A stretch of 64,000 nt of DNA from CAVQMC01 sp963713505 (GTDB lineage Bacteria; Bacteroidota; Ignavibacteria; Ignavibacteriales; Ignavibacteriaceae). Positions 48,880 to 57,773 of this stretch are shown here, one piece after another. Every line of letters begins with the position of its first letter. Position 1 is the first letter of the stretch. Both the position numbers and the translations under genes were made by a program. Where the stretch lies: contig CAVQMC010000011.1 in assembly GCA_963713505.1 (NCBI GenBank), positions 62,001 through 126,000 of the forward strand, in the 5' to 3' direction. Below the pieces are notes generated by a model, which had not been told where the DNA came from, did not search any database, and saw only the letters and a list, made by a program, of their open reading frames with translations.

Positions 48880-50217
48880 ATGAATAAATTCTTAATAATA
48901 TTTTCATTTTCTATCCTTATATATGTTACAGGTTATTCACAAACAGAAGAACCTAAAGTGATGAACGTTGTTGGCAACTATTCATTTAAAGTTGATTCTA
49001 TAGAAATAAAAGGAAATAATACAACTAAAGATTATATAATTCTTAGAGAATTAACATTCGGTGTCGGGGATACAATTACTCCGAATATCGTTCAATATAA
49101 TAAAGAAAGAATATTCAGTTTAGAAATATTTACTAAGGTTGTTTTAAAACCGGTAATTGTCGATAACGAAAATATATTAATTATAAGTGTTGAAGAAAGC
49201 TGGTATATTTATCCTATTCCTTTTGTTTCATTAAAAGATAAAGATTGGAAAAAAATTTCTTATGGAGCTTATCTAATATTAAAGAATTTTAGAGGAAGAA
49301 ATGAATCCTTATTCGGAGAGGCGGGATTTGGTTATGATCCATCTTTTGCAGTAACATATTATAATCCATATTTATTTTTTAATCAATCAATTTCACTTTC
49401 TGTTTTTGCAAGATACGGAAATATTAAAAATAAAAGCTTAAATGCAGAATTATTATATGGTTCCGATTTTTCAAACAAATCTGTAAGCGGCGGTTTCGAA
49501 ATTGGAAAAAGATTCGGCCTTTATAATAGATTTAAAACAAACATTTCTTATAACTATGTCGAAGCTCCAACTTATTTAGATGGAATTACAGCTTCTGATT
49601 CACGAATAGACAGATATCCGGCAATTGGATTTAACTACAGTTACGATACAAGAGATCTTATACAATTTCCCAAAAACGGAATTTATGCTGCAGCGGATTA
49701 TACCTTAAAAGGTTTAGGTTTTAACGGCATAAATTATCAAATTACAACTCTAGACTTTAGGGAGTATAGACCTTTAATTGGAGATCTGATTTCCAAATGG
49801 CGATTTACATGCAGATTAACTTCCGGTAAAAAAATTCCATATTACGATTATTCATTTCTGGGTTATAATGAAAGAATTCGCGGACATTATTTTAGAGAAA
49901 TGGAAGGAAATAATTATTATTTAGCTTCATTGCAGTTTAACTATCCGATAATAAAAGATATACATATAAAACTCGATTTTGTTCCTATTATTCCAAAAGA
50001 ATTGCTTTCATATAGAATTGCATTTTATTGGGAGTTATTTGGTGATACCGGTGCAACTAAAAACAGAGGACAAAGTTTTAGTATAAATGATTTCAAATCC
50101 GGCTATGGAACAGGATTAGCACTGTTAGTTCTTCCTTACAGCGTTTTAAGAGTTGAACTTGCATTTGATGAATATAAAAATACACAATGGATTTTTGATG
50201 CAGGAATTTCATTCTAA
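48880..50217 (+). CDS. Omp85-family outer membrane protein (POTRA plus barrel)
   Basis: 445 residues with a signal peptide (about 1-20, ending GYSQ). A POTRA-like domain (VDSIEIKGNNTTKDYIILRE, about 38-115) leads into a 16-strand type barrel with YDTRDLIQFPKNGIY and a C-terminal aromatic strand (WIFDAGISF). It is shorter than BamA, with one or two POTRA domains, and resembles TamA-like or surface-antigen Omp85 proteins. It overlaps the rsmE start by 20 bases. Confidence 0.82.
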   Translation: MNKFLIIFSFSILIYVTGYSQTEEPKVMNVVGNYSFKVDSIEIKGNNTTKDYIILRELTFGVGDTITPNIVQYNKERIFSLEIFTKVVLKPVIVDNENILIISVEESWYIYPIPFVSLKDKDWKKISYGAYLILKNFRGRNESLFGEAGFGYDPSFAVTYYNPYLFFNQSISLSVFARYGNIKNKSLNAELLYGSDFSNKSVSGGFEIGKRFGLYNRFKTNISYNYVEAPTYLDGITASDSRIDRYPAIGFNYSYDTRDLIQFPKNGIYAAADYTLKGLGFNGINYQITTLDFREYRPLIGDLISKWRFTCRLTSGKKIPYYDYSFLGYNERIRGHYFREMEGNNYYLASLQFNYPIIKDIHIKLDFVPIIPKELLSYRIAFYWELFGDTGATKNRGQSFSINDFKSGYGTGLALLVLPYSVLRVELAFDEYKNTQWIFDAGISF

Positions 50218-50899
50218 TATTGAATTATATTATACGGAACCTAATAATATTAATGACAATAATATAAAAATTGTTGATCAGGAATTTAAACATCTTACTA
50301 AAGTAATGCGTCATAATACTGGGGAAAAAATATTTGTCACAAACGGAAACGGAATGATTTATTCTGCTGAGATTATTCAAATTAATAAAGAATTTTGTTC
50401 TGCTGTAATAATAAATAATGAAAAATATGATAACCCATTCAACAACATTTATTTTTGTATAGCAAATCTGAAAAATAGTGACAGATTGGAATTTGCATTA
50501 GAAAAATGTACTGAACTTGGTATAACAAATTTTATAATTTTTAATTCAAAAAGATCCGTTTCAAAAAACTTTAAGCTGGAAAGAACAAATAAGATTTTGC
50601 TTTCTGCTATGAAGCAATCATTAAGAAGTTATTTGCCAAAACTTAAATTTGAAAAATCATTTGAAGAATTAATTAAATTTACCGGGGTGAAAGTTATACT
50701 AGAGCAAAACTCTGAAAAACATATAAGCGAACTTAATATTTTACCGGATAAAAAATATTATTTTATATTTGGTCCGGAAGGGGGTATTGATGAATCTGAA
50801 TTGGAATTATTAAAAATTTCAAATAGCTATCATTTAACTAAGAACCGATTGAGAACAGAAACTGCTGTTATCTCATGTGCGGCAAAAATTCTAATTTAA
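50198..50899 (+). CDS. rsmE: 16S rRNA m3U1498 methyltransferase
   Basis: About 233 residues. The start at 50198 is preferred over 50153, because the family begins close to the LYYTEPN strand. Family motifs are EFKHLTKVMRHNTGEKI, KCTELGITNFIIF, the SPOUT knot IFGPEGGIDESELELL and LRTETAVISCAA. It methylates the decoding-site uridine. It overlaps the preceding barrel gene, so translational coupling is likely. Confidence 0.92.
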   Translation: MQEFHSNIELYYTEPNNINDNNIKIVDQEFKHLTKVMRHNTGEKIFVTNGNGMIYSAEIIQINKEFCSAVIINNEKYDNPFNNIYFCIANLKNSDRLEFALEKCTELGITNFIIFNSKRSVSKNFKLERTNKILLSAMKQSLRSYLPKLKFEKSFEELIKFTGVKVILEQNSEKHISELNILPDKKYYFIFGPEGGIDESELELLKISNSYHLTKNRLRTETAVISCAAKILI

Positions 50900-50963
50900 T
50901 CTTCTCACATTACATATTACAAGCATCTTTTATAAAATGTTTTTATTTTAATTAAGTATTAAA

Positions 50964-51443
50964 ATGAAAAAACATTTATCATACATATTACTTTTAATAT
51001 TCTCATTAATACTTGTATCCTGCAGCGGAACTACAAGATATACTGCAAAAAATGAAAGTTCGCCAAGAACAAAAAAAGTTGAGAGAGAATATCCGAAAGA
51101 AAACAATAATAATTTATCTGAATATAACAATGCAAAACCAATAGAAACGGTAACCGGTATAGCATCATATTATGGTAAAAAATTCAACGGCAAAAAAACT
51201 TCTAACGGCGAAACATTTGATATGTACGGATTAACAGCAGCGCATAAAACTTTTCCCTTCGGTACAATCATTAGAGTTGTAGATTTAAAAAATGGAAATA
51301 CTGTAATTGTAAGGGTAAATGATAGAATGCCGACCTACAATGGAAGATTAATCGATCTATCATACGGAGCAGCCAAAGAACTCGGCATGTTAACTGACGG
51401 AATTGCGGAAGTAAGATTAGAAATTCTTAAATGGGGGAAATAA
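50964..51443 (+). CDS. rlpA: RlpA-like septal lipoprotein (lytic transglycosylase family)
   Basis: 159 residues. A signal peptide ends in the lipobox LVSC. A double-psi beta-barrel follows with GIASYYGKKFNGKKTSNGE, TAAHKTFPFGT, VRVNDRMP and RLIDLSYGAAKELG. The usual DRGP is DRMP here. No SPOR domain is present, unlike E. coli RlpA. It is likely an outer-membrane lipoprotein acting on peptidoglycan. Confidence 0.92.
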   Translation: MKKHLSYILLLIFSLILVSCSGTTRYTAKNESSPRTKKVEREYPKENNNNLSEYNNAKPIETVTGIASYYGKKFNGKKTSNGETFDMYGLTAAHKTFPFGTIIRVVDLKNGNTVIVRVNDRMPTYNGRLIDLSYGAAKELGMLTDGIAEVRLEILKWGK

Positions 51444-51927
51444 ATCATATAAATTAGCTACAAGGAAATAAATTTTATTCAAAAAAAATATAACCGCTTT
51501 AAAACCAACAACCCAGTGTGGGGAAACACTGGGTGTATAAAATTAAGCCCAATTAAACTTTGAAAAACCCAAAAATTAAAACCTTATTGCATTGCAACAT
51601 GGTTTTCTTCATACAGTTGAAATGATATTATTGAGAAGATAAAAACATTTGCGAGACGAAGAACCGGAATATACTGTGAGCAATTGATTTTTGACAGAAA
51701 TAAGTTCAGAATGATTAATTGATAAAAAATTTCTTCAGCATTTGGAGGAAAAAAATAAAGCCCTTAATATTTATTAAAAATAATTTAAATAAAAGACCCG
51801 ATCATAATAGGCGAGTAAAAGCGCACAATTATATTTATCAATAATCAATAATTTTAAAGTGATTTTTATGTCTAATAGTAAAATTTTGTTATTTAACCAA
51901 ATTATTGAATTAAAGGAGTTTTAAGTA
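51444..51927 (+). promoter_or_regulatory. Intergenic region with strong hairpin before folE2-like gene
   Basis: 484 bp without a gene. At 51511-51534 a perfect 9-bp stem ACCCAGTGT/ACACTGGGT encloses GGGGAA, with no T run behind it. It may be an rlpA terminator of unusual type or an RNA element. The rest is AT-rich, with GAGTTTT-type ribosome-site sequence before 51928. Confidence 0.45.
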
Positions 51928-52710
51928 GTGAAAAATGAAAAAAGGTATTTAGTAGATATTGACTTAAAGGATTTACCATTCCCCATAAAAGTTGAATCGA
52001 AATATAACGTTAAAGGACAAGACACAGTTTCAAAAATTTCAGTTAATGCCAGACTAATGAGGGAATTTGAAGCGACATCAATTAATCAAATAATAAAAAT
52101 ACTTCATCAGCACAGGAACAGTATAGGGCCAAGGCAGCTTGGTTCAAATATCGTTGATTATTTGTTGAATCTAAATGCAACAATGATTAGAATCGACTTG
52201 CAATTTCCTTTCTTTATAGAAAAGACAACACCGGTTTCAAAAGAAAAGAGCTTAATGAGCTATAATTGTACTCAATCAATGAAAAAACCTATTGCAACCA
52301 AAACGAATTCAATTTTCAAAATTGATATTCCGGTAATTACCTCGTATCCTATTAACGATAGAGGAAAAAACAATTTATTGTTCGGCCAGCAGACAATGGT
52401 GAATATTGAAATAATATCATCTGATCTTATTTATCCGGAAGATATAGTTGAAGCAGTTGATAAGCATGCTTTAGCACCGGTTTATTCATACCTGAATGAA
52501 GAGGACGAAGAATTCTTAATTAATAAAATACACACTGAAAAAATCGACAGCGTAGTTTTAGCTGACGAAATCAAAAATGAACTCAGTAAAATTGAAAGCA
52601 TTGAATGGTGTGCAGTTAAGTGTTCTAATTTTGGAATGCTGCATTCTTATTCAACTGTTGTAAGTACGGATAAAAATATTTGGCTGCCTGAAGATTCTTA
52701 CAATAGTTAA
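51928..52710 (+). CDS. FolE2-like (GTP cyclohydrolase IB family) protein lacking active-site residues
   Basis: 260 residues from GTG. It resembles FolE2 along its length: RYLVDIDLKDLPFPIKV, the FEATSINQIIKILHQHR helix, FPFFIEKTTPVSKEKSLMSY and APVYSYLNEEDEEFL. True FolE2 has TTLCPCSK...GAHNQR; here it reads TSYPIND...LLFGQQ, so both Cys and the His are lost. The final IHNHSA-type motif is LHSYST. GTP cyclohydrolase activity is therefore unlikely without compensation. It may be a repurposed homologue. No other folate or queuosine gene is adjacent. Confidence 0.72.
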   Translation: MKNEKRYLVDIDLKDLPFPIKVESKYNVKGQDTVSKISVNARLMREFEATSINQIIKILHQHRNSIGPRQLGSNIVDYLLNLNATMIRIDLQFPFFIEKTTPVSKEKSLMSYNCTQSMKKPIATKTNSIFKIDIPVITSYPINDRGKNNLLFGQQTMVNIEIISSDLIYPEDIVEAVDKHALAPVYSYLNEEDEEFLINKIHTEKIDSVVLADEIKNELSKIESIEWCAVKCSNFGMLHSYSTVVSTDKNIWLPEDSYNS

Positions 52711-52950
52711 GAAATAAAAATAATATTATTACTTTTGGAATTGTATATAAAATAATATGTGGATAAAAGATGCACCTTCCGTGTATTGTATGGTTTCTCT
52801 TTTTATTATAAGAAGCGGAAAGAAAAACGTTTTATTAACATAACAAGAGTATTAAATCTCAATGCTCACATAACGATTAACAAACAAATCAGAATGTTAT
52901 TATGCAATGCTTTTAGAGGAATGAATTTAATGATCTTCATTATTTGTAAT

Positions 52951-55362
52951 TTATTCATATCTAAGTGATTTAACCGGGTTCATAGTTGCTGCTTTCATTG
53001 TGTGATAGCTTATAGTTATAAATATAACAAGAAAAGTAATTAAAGCAGATAAAACAAAAACTCCTATGCCTATACTAATTCTATATGGATAATTAATCAG
53101 CCATTCATTCATTAAAAAATATGCAGCAACCCATGCTGCAATATTTCCTATTAAGATCCACTTTGTAAATTCTTTTGAAAGCAATAAAATTATTTCGGTG
53201 ATAGAAGCTCCCAGCACTTTTCTTATCCCGATTTCTTTAGTTCGTTGTTCCAGTACAAATGCCGAAAGACCGAATAAACCTAAGCCAGCTATAATAATTG
53301 CAATTACTGCAAGGGATGAGAAGATTTGCTGTGTCCGCTGCTCATTTACAAATAAAGAAGCAAACATATTATCCAGGAATTCATATTTAAGCGGACCGGA
53401 TGGATTGAATGAATTCCATTCTTTTTTTAGATCTTTAAGGAAACCGCTTACATCATTTGTTTTAATCTTAATTATTAATCCGCCCTGGTTTTTTCCGAGA
53501 ATCATCATTAATGGAGCTATTCTTTGAGTTACGGATAGATAATTAAAGTCAGCTGTTACACCAATAACTTTATATTTTTTTTGACCGGAACGAACAATAA
53601 ATTTTCCTATAGGATTAGTTTTACCCCAATCTAATTTTTGAACTGCGGCTTCATTTATTATAACACCTGCCGAATCGGATGGAAAATCCTTTGAAAAATT
53701 TCTACCGTTGACTAAATGTATGTCTAGTGTTTTTAGATAATCATAATCTATATAGTATATATTTGAATGAATTTGTGTTCCATTTGAAGTTTCATTCATT
53801 GGAAAAATTTCAGTCCCGTCCATAATACCACCTGCCGGAACAGACCTTGAAATGCTTGCTGAAATTACACGGTTATCTTGAAGCAGTTGTTGTTTAAATG
53901 CATCTTGATTATTACCTAAAAGTCTTGCAGCGGGAAGAAATAAAACTTGTTCTTTGTTATATCCGAGTTTTTTGTTTTGCATATAATTAAACTGCCTGTA
54001 AATAATTATAGTTGCAACAATCAAAGCCGTGGACACAAAGAATTGAAAAATTATCAGACCGCTTCTCAAAGATTTCCCTGAATTTCCTTTTGCAATTGCA
54101 GAACCTTTCAAGATTTTAATCGTATTAAATGATGACAAAAAGAATGACGGGTAAATCCCGGCAATTATTCCAACTATAAATACTAATAAAATCATTCCAA
54201 GCAGCGGAACGGGTTTAGTGAAAAGATCAAATGCTATATTTTTATCTGCAACCTGGTTAAAAAAAGGCAGAAGCAGATTCATCAGTAAAATTGCACAAAG
54301 CAAAGCAAAAAATGTTAATAATACAGATTCGGTAAGGAATTGAATAATTAAATGTTTTTTGAGAGAACCCATAACTTTTCGAACACCGACTTCTCTTGCC
54401 CTGCCTGCAGCTCTGGCAGTTGAAAGATTTGTAAAGTTTACGCACGCTATAAGTAATATAAAAATTGCCAAAGCTGAAAAAATATATACATACTTTATAT
54501 CTCCGTTTGCTTCAAGATCAAACTGAGTATTGGAATATAAGTGAATATCAGTCAGCGGCTGTAATGAAAATACAAAAGTATTTACTGCTTTTTGAGCTTC
54601 TGCAAGACTTACGCCCATATCATGCTGAACTTCGGGTACAACATATTTTGCAACAAGCTTCGGAAATTTTGTTTCCAGTTTATCGGGATCTGCATTTTTA
54701 TTAAGAAGAAGATAAGTATAAAAACCAAGATTACTCCAGGTGCGATGAATAATTTTTAATGTTGAAAGACTTAAAATTGCATCGAAATGAAAATGAGATT
54801 TATCAGGTATTTTGTTAAAGATACCTGTTACTTTATATGGTTTTTTATTTATTCCGATTTCAAGGATTTTACCTATAGCATTTTGACTGCCAAAGTACTT
54901 TTGCTTAAACTCCTGTGAAATAACAATGCTGTTTGGCTGTACTAATGCATTGGAAATATTTCCGTTTTTTAATGGAATAGAAAACATCCGCAAAAAATTT
55001 GAATCTGCAAAAGCAATATGAGTTTCCTCAAATTGTTTGTCGCCGTATTTAACATAATTACTTGAGGGTGCAATTCTCGTAAAAGCTTTTACTTCCGGAA
55101 AGACATTTTTCATTCCGGGTCCTATTTCAAAATCTACATCAGGATAAACAGCAACATTACCATTGCCTGTAACCGATAAGATTACCCTGTAAATATCTTT
55201 TGCATCATCCGGATATTCGTCATATGTTAATTCATTATATACGAATACGGTTATAAGTAAAAAACAGGTTAAACCTACTGATAGACCGAAAACATTTATG
55301 AAAGAAAAAATTTTATTCTTCCGTAAATTTCTAATTGCTATCTTAATATAATTCATAAACAT
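52951..55362 (-). CDS. ABC transporter permease of MacB/FtsX type
   Basis: 803 residues. An N-terminal membrane helix (MNYIKIAIRNLRKNKIFSF, about 20-42) is followed by a MacB-type periplasmic domain, three FtsX helices with TARAAGRAREVGVRKVMGS (near 315-335), a linking helix, a second periplasmic domain and a second FtsX unit with EQRTKEIGIRKVLGAS. This duplicated layout is common in Bacteroidota. No ATPase is adjacent, so the partner must be elsewhere. The substrate is unknown. Confidence 0.88.
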   Translation of the reverse strand: MFMNYIKIAIRNLRKNKIFSFINVFGLSVGLTCFLLITVFVYNELTYDEYPDDAKDIYRVILSVTGNGNVAVYPDVDFEIGPGMKNVFPEVKAFTRIAPSSNYVKYGDKQFEETHIAFADSNFLRMFSIPLKNGNISNALVQPNSIVISQEFKQKYFGSQNAIGKILEIGINKKPYKVTGIFNKIPDKSHFHFDAILSLSTLKIIHRTWSNLGFYTYLLLNKNADPDKLETKFPKLVAKYVVPEVQHDMGVSLAEAQKAVNTFVFSLQPLTDIHLYSNTQFDLEANGDIKYVYIFSALAIFILLIACVNFTNLSTARAAGRAREVGVRKVMGSLKKHLIIQFLTESVLLTFFALLCAILLMNLLLPFFNQVADKNIAFDLFTKPVPLLGMILLVFIVGIIAGIYPSFFLSSFNTIKILKGSAIAKGNSGKSLRSGLIIFQFFVSTALIVATIIIYRQFNYMQNKKLGYNKEQVLFLPAARLLGNNQDAFKQQLLQDNRVISASISRSVPAGGIMDGTEIFPMNETSNGTQIHSNIYYIDYDYLKTLDIHLVNGRNFSKDFPSDSAGVIINEAAVQKLDWGKTNPIGKFIVRSGQKKYKVIGVTADFNYLSVTQRIAPLMMILGKNQGGLIIKIKTNDVSGFLKDLKKEWNSFNPSGPLKYEFLDNMFASLFVNEQRTQQIFSSLAVIAIIIAGLGLFGLSAFVLEQRTKEIGIRKVLGASITEIILLLSKEFTKWILIGNIAAWVAAYFLMNEWLINYPYRISIGIGVFVLSALITFLVIFITISYHTMKAATMNPVKSLRYE

Positions 55363-55469
55363 AATATTAATCCCGGCAATTTCTAAAATTGTAGATGTAT
55401 TATCCCTTTAATTTAGACGTCAAATTGGCATTTTTTGTTACTTGAATTATTAATTATCTTATAAAAAAA

Positions 55470-55676
55470 ACTAAAGAATAATTTTAGCAGTGGTTTGAAC
55501 GGGAAAGATAAGTCTACGTATATTCAAAGAAACCTATGGACGGGGCAATTCTTGAAGTACATCCAAATTGAAAATAAAAATACACTTTCTTCTAAATACT
55601 GATTAATAAATATTATTCATAATCCGGATATAAATTTGCATTTATGTGAGCAAAGGTGCGAAACTGCTGAAAGTAG
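55470..55676. repeat. Diverged repeat copy A
   Basis: About 200 bp that aligns with 62005-62235 from a shared left-end hairpin (CTAAA...TTTAG) through GGACGGGGCAATTCTTGAAG, AATCCGG and the right end TGTGAGCAAAGGTGCGAAAC. Identity is imperfect, with indels. No open frame is shared. It lies in the 797-bp gap upstream of the DUF1062 gene and may be a mobile-element remnant or structured element. Confidence 0.55.
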
Positions 55677-55953
55677 TTGGTTATTTGTAATGTCTTTAGG
55701 TTTAATAATAAAATAATCATAGTTGGAGGTAAATTTAAAATGAAATATTCGTTTTAAAATTATTTTGGATTGAGTGCTTGCCTTACGATATGTCAGCCGG
55801 ATTTTTACAACTTAGTTAAACTGGAAAAAAATGATTTATTTTTGGTATTTTTAGCCGAAGTTGACTATCTTGAACACATAAAATAAATAACCCGTTTAAA
55901 AATAAATTACTCACATTTTGAGAACAACTCTTAAATTTATAATAGCTTAATAT

Positions 55954-56056
55954 TTAGCCTAAAAAACTACAGGCTAATAATTCTTTAATTCGGATAGTTC
56001 TATCCGAACGGATTTCCAATTAATCAAATTATTCGTGCATTGCTTTTGAAAGCAAT
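55954..56056 (+). other. Three consecutive hairpins upstream of DUF1062 gene
   Basis: TTAGCCT/AGGCTAA (55954-55977), TTCGGATAG/CTATCCGAA (55989-56008, 9 bp, 2-nt loop) and ATTGCTT/AAGCAAT (56039-56056) follow each other in an otherwise unstructured AT-rich gap. The coding start is 104 bp further on. They may form an RNA leader or a recombination site. None has a terminator T run. Confidence 0.45.
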
Positions 56057-56159
56057 TGTATTTGCTATTGCGGTTTTTACAGTCTCATAAATCCAAAACC
56101 GTAACTTCCCGAATGATTTCCCAATTATTAATAAAGAATTTTAAGCAGGATTATAAATT

Positions 56160-56780
56160 ATGAGTAAAGAATATATATGGAAGGTAAAAGCCGGAAATAC
56201 CCCTCACCTTAAAAGGAAATGTAATCATTGTGATAGTGTAAGGTTTTATTGCAGCGAGAAATTCAGAATGAATGCTCATAAAAAGAACATTGATATATGG
56301 TTAATTTACAGATGTATAAAATGTGATAACACTTATAATATGACCATATTTACTCGGGTCAAAACAGAACAGATAAACAAAGATTTGTTCAATAAATTTT
56401 CGGAAAATAATAAAGAGACAGCCTGGAAGTATGCATTCTCCCTCGAAACATGTCGAAAAAATAATGTTGAATTAGATTTTGGAAGTGTCGAATACAATAT
56501 ACAATATGATAATATTTCGCTGGAGGATGTTCTAAATTTTAACAATGAAGTTGTAACTTTTAAAATTAAATACCCCTTTGACTTTAACCTTAAGTTAACT
56601 TCCGTTATAAAAAGGTGTTTAAAACTTTCAGCAAATAATTTAAATAAATTGATTGAAGAGAAAGTTATAACAGTTCGAGGAAAGCAATTACAAAAGAAAC
56701 ACAAAGTTAAAAACGAGGATATTGTTCAATTTAGCAGAGAGAAATTAAAAAGTATATACAATATATGGATCCGGCAATGA
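56160..56780 (+). CDS. DUF1062 protein with zinc ribbon and S4-like C-terminus
   Basis: 206 residues. The N-terminus has a zinc-ribbon pattern (KCNHCDS, then CIKCDNTYN, about 20-58). The C-terminal 45 residues (VIKRCLKLSANNLNKLIEE, VRGKQLQKKHKVKNEDIVQF) resemble an S4 RNA-binding fold. DUF1062 proteins are uncharacterised; an RNA-binding role is a guess. It is a single gene in an accessory-looking region, between a permease and a TetR regulator. Confidence 0.78.
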   Translation: MSKEYIWKVKAGNTPHLKRKCNHCDSVRFYCSEKFRMNAHKKNIDIWLIYRCIKCDNTYNMTIFTRVKTEQINKDLFNKFSENNKETAWKYAFSLETCRKNNVELDFGSVEYNIQYDNISLEDVLNFNNEVVTFKIKYPFDFNLKLTSVIKRCLKLSANNLNKLIEEKVITVRGKQLQKKHKVKNEDIVQFSREKLKSIYNIWIRQ

Positions 56781-56954
56781 CATTATTTTAATAAATTTTG
56801 TAATCCTAATTAGTGCATTTGTGTTTGAGCGGCTAGGCTCAAAATCGTAATTTACTATTAAGCGTCCGTATTCTTTTTTTAGACAAATTAATGAATCAAA
56901 GCGGAAGTTGTTGTTAAAATCACTTGCCAATATTAAAAAAATTATATACCTTAG

Positions 56955-56975
56955 TAAGTAAGTGATTACTAATTA
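56955..56975. promoter_or_regulatory. TetR-type operator O1 upstream of tetR gene
   Basis: TAAGTAAGTGATTACTAATT, ending 17 bp before the tetR start. It matches the operator at 57602 in 17 of 21 positions, differing in the central CGC/TGA and nearby bases, and would serve autorepression. Confidence 0.55.
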
Positions 56976-56991
56976 TAATAAATAGTTTAAA

Positions 56992-57582
56992 ATGTCCAGA
57001 GAAACAACAGATATTCGCCAGGAGCAAATAAAAAAGGCCGTTCTTGAAATTATAGCAGAGGAGGGATTGCATAATCTTTCAACCAGAAACCTGGCAAAAA
57101 AGATAGGACTAACGGAAGGCGCAATATTCCGTCATTTTGCTTCTAAACGCGATATTATAAAAGGAATAATGGATGATGTTTCAAATAATTTTATTGGAAC
57201 TTTAAGAAATATTGCAATTGGTCCTGCAAAAGCTGAAGAAAAACTATTTAAATATATTTGCTATAATGTGAAATATCTTAGTGAAAACAGCGGTATTACA
57301 ATACTTTTGTTCTCGGAAGCAACACATATGGGCGATAATGAACTTAAGGAAAAACTAAACAAGATCCTGGAAGAACAAAAACAATTGATTATTAAAATGG
57401 TAAAGGATGGAATTAAAGAGGGCCTCTGGAATAAAAAAGTAAATCCAGGTGATATTGCAATACTTTACATGGGTATTCCGATTACTTTTAATATTGAACT
57501 GGTGCTTAGTAAAAAAGGTATAAACGTTGATGACTTTTGTAAAAGAATGTATTCTTTAATTTTGAAAGCATTAAAGAAATAA
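56992..57582 (+). CDS. TetR/AcrR family transcriptional regulator
   Basis: 196 residues. The N-terminal HTH (NLSTRNLAKKIGLTEGAIFRHF, about 25-46) is typical. The C-terminal ligand domain is helical, with no recognised ligand signature. Operator-like palindromes flank the gene (56955 and 57602), so it probably represses itself and the SafE-porin-FmdE-cytochrome unit downstream. Confidence 0.9.
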   Translation: MSRETTDIRQEQIKKAVLEIIAEEGLHNLSTRNLAKKIGLTEGAIFRHFASKRDIIKGIMDDVSNNFIGTLRNIAIGPAKAEEKLFKYICYNVKYLSENSGITILLFSEATHMGDNELKEKLNKILEEQKQLIIKMVKDGIKEGLWNKKVNPGDIAILYMGIPITFNIELVLSKKGINVDDFCKRMYSLILKALKK

Positions 57583-57601
57583 AAAAATTTATACTATTAA
57601 G

Positions 57602-57619
57602 TAAGTAAGCGCTTACTTA
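57602..57619. promoter_or_regulatory. TetR-type operator O2 before the SafE unit
   Basis: A perfect 18-bp palindrome TAAGTAAGCGCTTACTTA, 20 bp after tetR and 16 bp before the next small ORF. It is similar to O1. It is likely bound by the adjacent TetR protein. Confidence 0.68.
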
Positions 57620-57634
57620 TTAAAAAAGGAAATA

Positions 57635-57772
57635 ATGAAAAACATAAAATGCAAACCGGCAGAATTAACAATTGAATATCAGGGCACTTTTACTCCTAAT
57701 GAATTCTGCATTTATCATAAACAAGCTGAACAAAAAAAACTAATCATTTATATATCATTCAATAGAAATTAA
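57635..57772 (+). CDS. Small ORF (45 aa) at the head of the SafE unit
   Basis: Starts at ATG behind AAAAAGGAAATA, a good ribosome site, and ends 1 bp before the SafE start, so it is probably translated and coupled. It begins MKNIKCKPAELTIEYQG, with two Cys (CKPAEL, FCIY) and a hydrophobic end LIIYISF. No family recognised. It might be a leader peptide, a metal-binding small protein or a decayed gene end. Confidence 0.45.
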   Translation: MKNIKCKPAELTIEYQGTFTPNEFCIYHKQAEQKKLIIYISFNRN

Positions 57773-57773
57773 A

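Noticed and set aside
52759..52968. A 69-codon plus-strand frame between the FolE2-like and permease genes.
   Set aside because: Composition is basic and irregular, it overlaps the 3' end of the opposite permease gene, and no ribosome site or family is seen.
56745..56930. A 61-codon minus-strand frame between DUF1062 and tetR.
   Set aside because: It overlaps the DUF1062 3' end, has no ribosome site and no recognisable motif.
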